This document shows, piece by piece, positions 40,903 through 52,079 of a stretch of 64,000 bases of DNA. The DNA lies in NCBI GenBank assembly GCA_051530055.1, contig CM121343.1, forward strand, positions 1,116,001-1,180,000, read 5' to 3'. The DNA comes from Neoechinorhynchus agilis (lineage: Eukaryota > Acanthocephala). The notes beneath the pieces are model-generated. The model made no database searches. It saw only the letters and a program-made list of their open reading frames with translations, and was not told the DNA's origin. The position numbers were made by a program, and so were the translations under genes. Position 1 is the stretch's first letter. Every line of letters begins with the position of its first letter.

Positions 40903-42640
40903 ATGTTTTCACAACCACAGAGTACTGTGACGGAGGGTGGCAAACGGTCACCAACAAAGTCTCAATTTTCGTCCTCAAAAGACGATATGCATCAGATTAG
41001 ATACTATGATCGGCCTTTCAAAAAGGACAATTACGTATCTAAAATAACTGCTGTCTCAATCTCAACCAAAGAGGCCACTTGGGGACTTTTCCTTAAGCCA
41101 TGGTTAAATACCAAAAAAGATAATATAATAAGAATTAAATCTACGTCATTTTGCAACGGTACCTTGAAAATAGTCTTTACGAACAAAATGGAAATGGAGG
41201 ACTTCGAAGCCTTCATAAAAGAGCGTTTTGATGATCGACATTTCAATCTACAATCCTTCAGAAACAAAGCTACTTTCATTGCACACAACATCGAGAGTTT
41301 ATCCTCGCCTGAAACGATTAAAGAATTCGATGATCATTTTCAGCTCAAGTTCAAATTCTTTAAATCCAGGAAGACGGGAAAGACGATTCCAGTGGGAGTA
41401 GTGGAAACCGACACTGACCATATGGATACTCTATGCTCACGCAAATGGATCTTCCAATGTATGGAGATTAGTTTCTCAAAAAATTCCAATACAGATTCTA
41501 ACCTCGTCTACCCACAATGCAATATATGCTTGCAGTGAGGGCACTGGAATCAAAACTGCCCCAATAAAATCCAAAAGTGCTGTTTTTGTGCCGAGGAGCA
41601 TCATATGTCAACTATCGACACTCTTCAACAGCCTTCAGAATCAAATTGCACAGCAAATTCCAAACCTGCTTTCGATCACGATTCCGAAGACCATTATCAA
41701 CCCGACACCGAATAACGGGAACCAAGTACAATCAGGACTGAATAAGAGGCAAAGAATACCGGCCAAAAACAATAAAATAAGCGGCAAAAATTCAGGACGC
41801 TTAAACAATGCATCAAAAAATAGACATATCACTAGCGACTCTGACGTTTTTAACACCCACCCAACCCACATTTCACAGGGTATCAAGTAATGTTCATTCT
41901 TGGTTGGATGGATGCTATGCTCCTTCCAACAGACAGGAAAGCATTACGGTTGTGAAACAGTGTGCTTTATTGGAAGCATGCTATCACGATATCATAACCT
42001 GGTATTTATCCAACGACAAGTCCCTAACTCGTAGATTTTGATTTTCGCCAATTAATGTAGCCTTCTTTAACTTCGCCATCAAAAGTTCTCTTTTCGTACA
42101 TCAGAGTCTCTATGACTGGAATTCTTTACTTTTTAATCTTTCAAATAACTTTCTATCTATCCCCAATCATTCATCAAGAGGAGCAGTTACCTCTAATTAT
42201 CTGAGGTACTGCGCATCTCAAATTAAAATAACCAATATAAACCAGGATGTCCCAATGCAGAGACTGTGGTCAAACAAATATTGGACTTGCAATTACAATC
42301 TACATTTGAAGCAGCATCGTAAAGTAATGAGGAATCTATCCTTTTCGATGAAATCCTTTTGACGCATCCTAAAGAACACGAAATTTATCAAATGGAAAGA
42401 CAAAGCGTTGAGATGGATCAGGTCTGTATCCTATAAGGTGGTATTGGATGATATCATAAACAAACTCTCTTTTGGAGCAACAAATGATTTACCGTCCGAT
42501 AATTGGTTAACCCTCATATTACTCAGATCATTAAATGAAGATTTACGTGAGGAGGATATTTTAGAAGCTTATGGGTAGTACGACAAAGTTATCATCGAGA
42601 AACGTAAGTGCAATTAGGAGATAACATTCTCGCACAAATG
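40903..42640 (+). mobile_element. Decayed LINE, ORF1 and ORF2 5' part
   Basis: ORF 40903-41538 (211 codons) is an ORF1 homologue ending in a zinc-knuckle start, YPQCNICLQ, then a stop, GHWNQNCP and CCFCAEEHH. 41588-41890 continues the region after the knuckles. From about 41950 to 42600 broken frames read as the endonuclease-RT linker of ORF2 (KFIKWKDKALRWIRSVSYKV compared with CWKAKASNWIGSISYPAVIE in the intact LINE). The endonuclease core and the RT palm are missing. Several stops and deletions; non-functional. Confidence 0.65.
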
Positions 42641-42877
42641 CGTTATTTTAAAAACTCCGTCAACGAGGTTTTCAACTAACTATTTCCGTGCACCGTCCTC
42701 GAAATAAATTAAATTGCTTTCAGACATTTTTCTCGCGCAAATAAAAATCTGTGTTTTCTTATCATTTTTCTGTAGTTCTTAAAGAATCGTTTTAACGTTT
42801 CACACGCATATTACAATCTTTCATACAAAAAGGGATGAAAAGGCACTTTTGACTATTTCATATTGTAAAAAGTTGTT

Positions 42878-43002
42878 TTTGTGATTATAAAAATAAAGAC
42901 TGATTTATTGATCTCAATATTCCATCCGTCTCAAGAAGTCTGACGAGACGGACGAAATATTGAGATCAATAAATCAGTCTTTATTTTTGTAATCACCAAA
43001 AA
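42878..43002. repeat. Long hairpin: two PLE tips head-to-head
   Basis: Arms of ~42 bp (42882-42921 and 42958-42998) are reverse complements with about one mismatch (aataaagactgatttattg and its complement). Inside lies a second stem, CCGTCTC/GAGACGG, and the signature AAGAAGTCTG-ACGAGA-CGGACGAAATATT. This is the 3' terminal motif of a PLE read on the plus strand, with the same tip partly duplicated in inverted orientation. A related single tip is at 52690-52720. Confidence 0.7.
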
Positions 43003-43145
43003 ATACGCAATATCATTTGTCGTGTTAGGACCACATTTATTAGACTCCTGATGTGTGTGTTTTAATTTCGAAGAGTCGATTTCTTTAATGGAACTATTTG
43101 ATCTATTTCTAATCAAAAACACCAATATTTAATCCTTTATTCCAG

Positions 43146-43289
43146 ATCGTAGATTTACACGCAATGAATATTGATGCTCTAACGAATCCTACAGGACGAC
43201 TTTTTCCTTTTGGCACAATGAAATCCCAGCGTGATGTAATTAAAGTTCTTGAGCACATTGTTCAAAATTATACGCAATATTTTGCGTGA
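43146..43289 (+). CDS. Terminal exon of an unidentified host gene (candidate)
   Basis: After a pyrimidine-rich acceptor (tttattccag) the frame reads VDLHAMNIDALTNPTGRLFP, then FGTMKSQRDVIKVLEHIVQN and YTQYFA before a stop. The composition looks like a structured protein rather than chance. No upstream exon is visible: the preceding 150 bp are the PLE hairpin. It may be a truncated gene. Not recognised. Confidence 0.35.
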   Translation: MVDLHAMNIDALTNPTGRLFPFGTMKSQRDVIKVLEHIVQNYTQYFA

Positions 43290-43525
43290 TGTCTAGCTAT
43301 TGCTATTTCTGCTTTCCTTCCATTATTTAGGTAAAGTGCGGGAGCAAAAAGACAAAAAAGCCCCTCCAGCAGCTACAAGAGTCAATGGAGGTAAGTCGGA
43401 TGATTGGAAGAGTTAGAAGGTTTTATCAAAAATAATTACTCATTTAAAAATATAACAAAATAGTCAGTAAATCAACGAAAAGAATACATCTTCCTGTATT
43501 TTTTGTCCTTATTTAGATTAAAGTG
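43290..43525 (+). other. Short candidate exon and leader upstream of GGH
   Basis: After 'ttccattatttag' the sequence KVREQKDKKAPPAATRVNGG ends at a strong donor (ggtaagtcgg, near 43391). It could be an exon of the gene upstream or a 5' exon of the hydrolase, but it is not part of the family alignment. Confidence 0.3.
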
Positions 43526-45329
43526 ATGGTAGCTTTACTTTCATGCTTTTTGTTCTACTTAGCCACGGGTCAACTCCAAACCCAGGATGGAAATATCACC
43601 ATCGCCGGTGAGCTAACCAATACGTCCTGAGACACTAATGCTTGTGATTTTAGCTTTTGAAAAAAATTGGCAAATAAGACCAGTCATCGGTAAGGTTTTA
43701 AGTAAATCAACTTATATAGAAATATATTTGTTTCCTTTAGGAATTTTGGCACAGGAAACCAACGGGGTATTCGAAGATATGCCCGATAAGTCGTATTTGC
43801 CGGCGTCGTATGTAAAATACGTGGAATCTGCGGGAGGAGTTGCGTTACCAATAAGGTTTTTGCACAGTAAATTAGGGTTTGGTTTCTAGTTAAATTTTTA
43901 GATTAAATCGCAAGGACGAATACTACAGAAAAATATTTGAAAATATTCATGGGTAAGTTTGAAAATTAGTACTCAAGGATTGAAATAAAATTTATTTATA
44001 AAATAAACCAATGAGAAAAGCGCTGATAGATTTTAAAGATCACAGGAAGTTGGTTTCATTTAGAACTTTTGATAAATTCGAATTGTTGAAGATTTTAAAC
44101 TTTGTTGGTGGAAAGCGGCTGAAATCTCAATGATAAAAAGATAAATTTAATGTTAAAAAATAGAGGGATAATACGGCAATGAATTTATGCTAATCCATGA
44201 AACCTCTATTGTTCAAACTAGATATCCTCGAAAAAAACGCTTAATAATGCATTGAACTTTAGTTATAATCGAATACCTAAGGATCAAAAATTCCCCGCAC
44301 CGAATTTTGGTCTTTTAAATTCACTGAAATATCGAAGTATGTAAAGCTGCAATCGTTTTAATTTTTGCTTAGATTAATTTTACCCGGCGGTGGGGTTAGT
44401 GTGGACAACTCCGAATACGCTAGACTATCGCGAATGTTCTTTGAATGGGCAAAAAAGGTGAGTACTATTAGATGTTTGAAAGGTGTAATACAAACTTTTA
44501 AAAAGGCAAATGATAACAACGACACATTTCCAATTATGGGGATATGTCTTGGTTTTGAACAATTATTCTACCTCGTCGCGGAAAAGAATCCATTGACTTA
44601 TTGTAGAGGCCGGAACTACAATACGAATATAATCCCTACAAAAAGTATACCTAGTTTTTATCAAAAAACGAAAAGCACTTATTAAAAAATTTGAAGAATG
44701 GAGCAAATGTAAGATGTTGTCTTTAATGTCAGAGCAAATGTCTCATGATGTTACTTGCAAAAACATTACCTACAATTATCATCAATATTGTGTCGAACCG
44801 GAGGTGATAATTTTTTTTGCTAAAAACTACGGTGAGCCAATTCTGTCGCTTTAACAATTAGACGTTCAACAGCAGTAAAAATCTGAGAGATTTCTTTTTG
44901 GTTGGAGCACTTAGCTACGACCTTGACGGTCTTCCTTACATTGCCTACGCTGAGGGTTAGTTGCACTTTTATGTTATTCAAAGATGGATGAAGAATGTGT
45001 TAAGCTCGCCGGTATCCATTCTACGCCTTCCAGTGGCATCCGGAAAGACCATTGTTCGAATGGACTCGGCATGGAATTACACACGCGCGTGAATCGATCA
45101 AAAATGGACATTTTTATGTCGCCCAATTTATAGATGAAGGTAAAGGGTAACCGAAATGTGGATATACCGCTGCGTCCAAAAACATTTAGCAATGAAAAGT
45201 CGACATGAATTCAGAGAAAAATACTTTGATTTACTTGTTTATAACTATCAACCGACTTTTACCGGAAGCATATCGCCTTTTATGCAATCCTACATATTTG
45301 ATGACTTTTCCGATGATAAGAATTATTGA
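43526..45329 (+). CDS. GGH: Gamma-glutamyl hydrolase, about nine exons
   Basis: Joined exons: 43526-43607, 43654-43689, 43741-43855, 43902-43952, 44373-44457, 44506 to about 44600, about 44650-44803, 44862-44955, 45005-45139 and 45190-45329. The first exon encodes a signal peptide (MVALLSCFLFYLATG). Then come NWQIRPVIGILAQETNGVFE, SYLPASYVKYVESAGGVALP, ILPGGGVSV and GICLGFEQL, which holds the catalytic Cys, and YPFYAFQWHPERPLFEW with the catalytic His. The C-terminus NYQPTFTGSISPFMQSYIFD matches the family end. The enzyme removes poly-gamma-glutamate from folates in lysosomes or outside the cell. Introns are mostly 46-56 bp. Phases agree through exon 5 and at the last three joins. The join around 44600-44650 is uncertain and may hold a frame problem. 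Confidence 0.85.
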
Positions 45330-46060
45330 AACGCGAATTGTCCAAATCTTGAAAACCAAGAAACTCTGTTCCGGATTGAAAGGTTTAAAACCAACCACCA
45401 CCGCTATCAAAACGATAAGTTATTCTGAAATAATAAAAAAAGAGTCCGCGATTTATGTCTGGAAAAGGAAAGCGGGCATTATTGAGAGTTTTGAGTTCAC
45501 TGATAAAACAGCAAAATATTTTTTTAGAATTCTGGAAACATCTAAAGGTTCTAACGGTAAAGACGTAAAACGGTTTTAGAAGACAATGAATCTTCATGCT
45601 CCTCAATTGGAAAATTGCAGAATTTTTGTATTTATCACACGATGTTAATAATATTAAAAAGAAAATTCAAGTCGTTCAATTCTTTGTCGACAGTTAAGAC
45701 GTCTCAGAAATATTCGAAGAAATCTCGCAATCAATGAACATACCCAAAAAAATTTCAATGATCAAAGTACCACTGAAATGAGTATTCAACAAGAACTTGT
45801 TTGCTTCATTTGAATGTAATTAAGATATTTTTAGACGGATTAAAAGACCGAAAATGAAACTATTATTTTTAAATAAACGAATAGAAAATGTACAAAAATC
45901 TATCATGATATTTAGAGCAATAATGATTGGCCTGCGGTTAATTTGACTCAAACTATGTTTTCTAAAGCATACGATTAGCGTTATTTTTTTGGATGATCGA
46001 TTAATCACTGTGGATTATAGATACAGATATTCTATTTAATTGTTCCTTTGGGTGGATGTG
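45330..46060. other. Region downstream of GGH, one unidentified ORF
   Basis: The plus-strand frame 45205-45579 after the hydrolase stop continues with GLKGLKPTTTAIKTISYSEI and KYFFRILETSKGSNGKDVKR. It is Lys-rich and not recognised. 45600-46060 is AT-rich with nothing identifiable. Confidence 0.3.
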
Positions 46061-46065
46061 TATTC

Positions 46066-46320
46066 TCGATGGCGAATCGTTACACACTCGAGCTTTATTA
46101 TTGAAATCAACCTTGCGCATTTTCAAGGTCTCAGCCTCCTTTTCAAGCATCTAAAAATGGTTGTGGTGGGGTTACCTAAGTTCCCGAGTCAAGGCTACCA
46201 ATTTAGGTACCGCACCACATCCATTTTTAGATGTTGAGAAGGAGGCTGAGGCCTTGAACATTCGCAATGAATATTTCAATACTAAAGCTCGAGCGTGTTA
46301 CAATTCGCCATTGAGGAGAT
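46066..46320. repeat. Long inverted repeat (~108-bp arms, ~40-bp loop)
   Basis: The left arm runs from 'tctcgatggcgaatcgttac' through 'acactcgagctttattattg' and 'tcagcctccttttcaagcat'. The right arm gives the reverse complement of the same blocks ('gaaggaggctgaggccttga', 'aaagctcgagcgtgttacaa'), with roughly 85% pairing. The loop spans about 46177-46213. The right arm and loop are open in one frame (46161-46424). It could be a foldback element, or two copies of a gene piece in inverted orientation. Confidence 0.7.
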
Positions 46321-46429
46321 ATAGATATATAATCCATTGTGATTTTTATAATATTTCACAATTCCTTTTATTTAAAAGGCACTTTCTAATGAGCCGGTGG
46401 GTTCATTTGCCGTCTGACATATGAAGAAT

Positions 46430-46753
46430 GAGATTCTATGAGTCACATGACCCTAAAGATGCATGAAATTCACGCTGAATTATACTCTGATTCATTCTTT
46501 TTTTCAATGAAATTGAGGATATTTTGATTTTTTGAAATCTGGCCCGAAACTAGTAAAAGGTTCCATCAATGATGGATTAATCAGACATGTTGTCAAGGCG
46601 AAATCTCCAAGTGATAGATGACAATATAAGTCGAGAAATTCCTCACATTGAAGTACACGGGTAACAGAGTGCTATAATGATGATCCTTATGAACGCACAT
46701 CATGATTTCTGTGTTCTAATCATCCTATAAATCAAAATAGACGTGCCGGATGA
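46430..46753. other. No gene seen
   Basis: AT-rich sequence without a recognisable ORF, RNA or repeat. Confidence 0.4.
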
Positions 46754-47305
46754 GTGGTGGTGGTAAAGAATCGTTCCAGCAGGGCATTAACGGTACATTG
46801 CTCGACCATTTCCACAAAAGTCATCAAAAAAGAGATTAAGGAAAAGTGTGCACTAATGGGAGAACATTGGGCTTCGTTCATCACTAAAGAAACAAAATAC
46901 GAATCACTGGCGCTTCGGGATTCCTGCAAAACGAATCTTCCTAATTTGCTTTTCCTTAGAGGACAAATAACTGAGAAGCAATCAACGGAAGAGGAAACAA
47001 AAAGGCAGCTGTCTCTAGAACGAAAAATGACGGCAAAGAAAAATGAACATGGCTGCAAGTACTGCTTAAAATGGCTCGCGGATATCGTCTCCTGCTTCTT
47101 AAAAAAGGATCGTAAGTACAAATCGGGCTTACTGAAAAGGAAGTCGAGGCAGACCATTCAGATTGAATCATTGTTGTATTTACTATCAGGCGCCCGTTCT
47201 AATATTGTCATAGACGATGGCAAATGGGTACTTGCGTTACAGAAAACACGAACTGACACCCCGGTATGCGACCGGCTCCGATTTTATCTAGTTATTAAGG
47301 ACTAA
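46754..47305 (+). CDS. Hypothetical 183-residue basic ORF
   Basis: STKVIKKEIKEKCALMGEHW, SFITKETKYESLALRDSC, a charged helix (QSTEEETKRQLSLERKMTAK) with CKYCLKW, and an end SGARSNIVIDDGKWVLALQK. The minus strand is also partly open (46732-47157). It ends ~20 bp before the LINE begins. Not recognised. Its length and amphipathic composition make real coding plausible but unproven. Confidence 0.35.
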   Translation: MVVVKNRSSRALTVHCSTISTKVIKKEIKEKCALMGEHWASFITKETKYESLALRDSCKTNLPNLLFLRGQITEKQSTEEETKRQLSLERKMTAKKNEHGCKYCLKWLADIVSCFLKKDRKYKSGLLKRKSRQTIQIESLLYLLSGARSNIVIDDGKWVLALQKTRTDTPVCDRLRFYLVIKD

Positions 47306-47324
47306 CAGGAAGCTATAAACCACA

Positions 47325-50300
47325 GCCTAGTGTCGCTAACGATGTTGTTCCTCCTGCCATTCAGAAGCCTCTCGATCCCATGGTTGGCCTTGAGTGTACG
47401 GGGGAAAGCGGCGTTCGACCGCCCAATACATTAAGAATACCGATTTCTTCGGACAAACTAAAGGAGCTAGTTAGTCATCAATCACCGGACAACCCGAACA
47501 AACACAAATACATAAAACTTCCTATTAAAAAATGTCCCAATGTCACCACCATAATCTCATACCCAATCCTGCCGAGAGATACCCTCTATAAGGAGTATCT
47601 TAGCCCCTGGCTAAAATCATTCAAAGATGACGTTCAACGCGTATCACATGTGACATACTTTAGAGGCAGGTTGAAAATCCACCTCATGAACGATAATTTC
47701 AGGAAACAATTCGAATCTTTTTTGGCCACGTGCAACCAATCAAGTCTCGATTCAAAATTCGTCATACGAATCCACGTTCATAGTTTCGGGCCTCTCGCCT
47801 GATATCGACGATGACGACAAGCGGGCATTCGAAGACAAGTTCAACTGAAAAATAATTTTTTTTGCTTAAAATCCATCAAAACTGGGGAACCGATTCCTAG
47901 AGCAGTAGTGAAGGCCAGTAACGAATCACGACACAAGCTTATTACCAGTAGATGCTTTTTCAATTCAATGGAGATTGAATTCACTGAAAACGAGATATCC
48001 CGAATGGATGATTTCATATTCCCCGGATGTGCTGGTTGTCAGCAATGGGGATACTTGATACAACAATGTCCATCAAAAAAATTATCTGTGCTTATTGTGC
48101 GGAGGCCCACCGCAGTAACGCGTGCCCTAAAAAGCTCAAGAAATGTTGAAACTGTGACAATATTGGGCAATGTGCCTTCGCGAAGTCCTGCTTGGCTTTC
48201 AAAGAATACGCTACCTGGGCCCAGAATAAACTGTCGGGGACGCAGATTAGCAAAGGAGCTCACCTGGTTAAGAAATCCTTATCCACTAATTGGCCATTGA
48301 GGTCACCTTCAAGTTCTGTCCTTCACCTCCGACCAATCACTCAGACACAACGATCGGCCATAGTTCTTCAAAGCTCGACCGGATTCTGAATGACTTCTCG
48401 GTGAATCTACTAAAGATGGTTGATCGGAGAATCGCAACTGCCATCCGCAATTTGGAAACACGCATTGAAAAGCATTTGAGTCTCCTCATCTCAACCATTC
48501 AACAGAGCTTTAATCGAATGAATCAAGTATCGATCGAAGGTACACCTTCAGTTGCCAAAAGACCTCTGGATCAATCGTCCGAATCTGTTGGTTTAACCGA
48601 AGTAGTCGACATGAACGATGACGATATCTTCGTGCGACAAATAATCGATGAGCAGGGAAAAATTTGCGCCGAGGGTATCTCGGACTTAATCAAAAGGAGG
48701 AGAGCTGTCTTATGACAGAACTAAGGTTGGTGCAGTGGAACGCAGGCGGTCGCACTGGTTTGCCCAATATAGCCCCCGTAGCCCATAATGCCGAGATAAT
48801 CTTCATTCAAGAAGCCAAATGCGTCTATCGCTCGTTCGATTTGCCCGAATCTATCGCTCAGCTCGGCTCGAATTTCTCCACATTCATTACTCCTCCATCC
48901 AAGCTGCTTTCCCAGGGCCTTTTGTCAATCTTCAGAACCAATCTTTTTCCGGTTCTTATCAGTAACTTCGTTAGTTCGGATCTATCTTACGCCCTGTTCT
49001 CATTAATACACGACGGTATAAAAATATTAGTAGCAAAATGTATATGTTCGACCTAAAGTACTGAAAGGGCTATTGCTCTCGGGGGCTGATCTTTTTTCGG
49101 GGATTTTAATGACCCCTCTGGGAAGTGGATTCGAGCGGTATCGCGTGCCACAGATCACCACGAGGTTATTTGCTCTCCTTTTCCAACTTTCTCTCATGCT
49201 AGCGATAGTTCATACTTAGATTTATGCATTGCAAAGAAAGGCTTGCATCTGAGGCCAGTAGTTTCCTCACAAACCTCTTTTTTCAAGATTTGTGGGCATG
49301 ATGCGGTACTATGGAACCTACCTAAAAACCTCCTACTGAAGAGGAAATTCAAATTAGATGCGCATAATATTCAATTCTTTAATTTGGCTACTATGATATT
49401 TCTAAAAAGCGGGCAATCATTATCTCATTACGAAATATACGATCACCTAGCGGAAGCAAGTAACGCGTTCCTGACAATCGTCTCTAAGTCCAATTTCGCA
49501 ACGACTAAACCCTGTCTTCTGAAATTATATGGGAAACAACTTTTCGTGGCTCGTTCCGAAGGTAATGAGGCGGCAGCTCAGTTTTGGTCTTCCTTTATTG
49601 GCCATGCCGGACTCGATTTCGGCTGGCTTGCGATTTCCGTAGGATTAGTATCTTGGCTCCCTACTGCTCCCAATGCTGGCGAATTGCAGCCAAGAAAAGT
49701 TTCGCCCCCTGGAATAGGGCGCCTGGATTAAGGATGCTGGACTCTCCAAAGTGGTGTCGGAGTTATGCAGGGAACATTCTGTTGGCTCTTCGAACACACC
49801 AGTACATCCAGAATTCTTGCCCATCCAACGCCGTAGAGTGAATCTTTCTGCCAATCAGATAATTAAGGTCTGGCGGTCCAAAAATCTCTCGTCTTCAAAT
49901 AGTAATTCAGCTTCCTTTAAGGCCACAAACGTTTTATCCAAGGACAACGTGTCAGTTTAAAAAAAACCCTGGTACGAGCTCCGCCACAACAGTGGTCGTC
50001 GATTAACCTTGCCAAACGCATTTTCCAGGTTAAAAATAAACACCGAAAGATTACATCTGCCAATGATGTTAGGCCGATTTCTATACAAAATTCCTTAGTC
50101 TCGATTTACGAGGGAGCCCTTGCCCGATATCTATTGGACTTTGCAATGGAGCACAATTGCATTGACTCACGCTGCCACGGTTTCCTTCCAGGGAAATCGG
50201 TACACTCAGCAATCAGGGAGATAGCCAATCATTTTTAGAACAATCAATTATCAACTAATCTATTGATTTCGTTTGATATTTCCCGGGCGTTTGACAACCT

Positions 50301-51435
50301 CCATATCGAGTTTATTATAAATATTCTTAAGTTTTTTAACTTCCCGTACAATATTATTGCTCGGATCTCTAACACACTGCTGTCCAAATCGTTCTTCTTT
50401 CAGGATGATCCCGAGAATAAAATATATTATCCAACCAAAGGTGTTCCACAGGGATCCCCTCTGTCGCCTATTTTGTTTTGCCTCGACAGCCAGTTTATCA
50501 TTCAGAGCTGTAGGGTTTGCCAGAATATCTCGATTTACGCCGATGATATGACAGTGGTCATCAAGGAAATCAATTACGTTAGAGCAAAAAACGCCTTCTC
50601 GATCTCCTATCTTTCCTAGATGCCACGCTTCCTTTGATGGGATCGGAACTAAATCCTAGGAAAGCCCAGTTCATAACTAAAACTAGGTGACGGAGGGACA
50701 AACTGAAGCTATTGGAGGCTTTCAATACCTTTTTTGATATTAATACCGGCAAAGTCTCTACTAAGCTGACTATTCTGGGCTACACTTTTACTTCAAAGTT
50801 CTCGGCCACTCATGATCTTGCAAAATTAAAAAAAATAATAAGAATCGCCAACGTCAAGGCTAGAAAATCCCAACAGTTAGGCCTTCCAATCAAATGTCCA
50901 CGTACTATTTGGAACTCCTGGGCTACATCGGGCCTTGTTTTTTTACTAGCGCGGCCGTCCTCCTGACCAACGCCTACTGTTCCGCAACACCTTTCATAAA
51001 GCTCTCGCAAATCTTCCTTACCTGTGGACGCATACACCCGATTGGTCCGACAAGACTTACCGCTGGATCAACATAGAAAGGACCGGATCGGAGCAACCTA
51101 ATTTACTCAAGTCATTCACGCTTATACCTTGCGGCTCCTTGAAATGAATAAAAAAAATTCAACAAAGTAGTCAGGCGATCACGGCATGTGGAAAAATATG
51201 TCAGCGGCACTTCCGACTTCATAGAAATGCTGGATAAAGTTCTGTCTAGCAAGCTTTGTTATCTACAAGATAGTAAGCAAACCTCTGTTGATGGATTGGA
51301 GTAGGATTGGAAGGTGGCTCCACTGCAGGTGCACGGAAATGATTTGACCTTTAAGCTCATAGGAACGGTCCTCAACAAGGGTCCCGCTGGGGATCCAAAT
51401 TACACAGTTATCACACTTGTGTAGATATTCATTTA
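47325..51435 (+). mobile_element. Decayed two-ORF LINE, nearly full length
   Basis: ORF1 region 47340-48715: IRIPISSDKLKELV-like start, FRGRLKIHLMNDNF, then CAGCQQWGYLIQQCP and further knuckles in shifted frames (CAYCAEAHRSNAC; NCDNIGQCAFAKSC), matching the three-knuckle pattern of the intact LINE. ORF2 region 48712-51130: endonuclease start (RLVQWNAGGRTGLPNIAPVA, FIQEAK), linker, RT with RPISIQNSLVSIYE, FDISRAFDNLHIE, GVPQGSPLSPILF, IYADDM, and the C-terminal FFTRGRPPDQR motif in another frame. 51150-51420 adds an unassigned LTFKLIGTVLNKGPAGDPNY block. At least six frame breaks. A shortened inverted copy lies at 20770-22458. Confidence 0.8.
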
Positions 51436-51545
51436 GGAATTAATTATGATGGTGAACTGAAGGAAAAAATTATGAATATATTAATCAGAATTTTCGACCA
51501 ATGCGTTGGTCTTCTTCAGTGATTGTCAGTAAGTTTTACACTAAG
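51436..51545 (-). mobile_element. PLE 3' terminal piece, inverted
   Basis: The reverse complement reads CTGAAGAAGACCAACGCATTGGTCGAAAATTCTG, the same tip as at 20704 and 34471. It sits at the outer edge of the LINE, as its counterpart does in the inverted cassette, so LINE and tip moved together. Confidence 0.65.
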
Positions 51546-52065
51546 TGTTAGTGTAAAACTTAAATTCTTAGTCGTGTCCTGAATACTGCGAATGCGCCCA
51601 ACTTCCTAGAAGCGAGCAATCTTTGCTGACTCGATAGCCAACGTAGACTGGACGGTGTCACAGTATTCCCATGGCGAGGGGAGGCAAATACCTTCTCTGG
51701 GACGCCATTCGCAGCCAGCAACATAAAATTCGCCGTTGTAAACCACGGGAATAAGCAAACCACGCTGAAGAATGTAACAAGACGAAATACCGAGACCTGG
51801 GTCGAAATCATTATTTCGCTCCCTTTGGAGTCGGGACACTCGGATCGTATGGAACCACGGCAGCTCGGCACTCTCTCTGCTCAAGGATCTCTCGAAGAAA
51901 TTGAGAGAGGCAACCGGAGACTCAAGGGCAGGCGTATTCCTTCGACAAAATATCTCGCTGGCAGTACAACGGGGCAATGCTGCCAGCGTGATGGCGACGG
52001 TCGAGGAAGGACAAAAGCTGGAATTTGGTGGGAGGTGGTGAATGTAAAGAAAAGTAACCAAATAG
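51546..52065 (+). mobile_element. R2-like LINE fragment, C-terminal domain
   Basis: 51564-51848 is nearly identical to 35246-35530. The remainder, after 51848, aligns instead with 1290-1470 (LRQLGTLSAQGSLEEIER compared with 'LGSSALTLLQDLSKKLRE' in another frame; then RATGDSRAGVFLRQ-like and GNAASVMATVEEGQKLEFGG). So this piece contains the end that the 35-kb copy lacks. Frameshifted; no RT. Confidence 0.55.
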
Positions 52066-52079
52066 AAAACTTATAGAGG

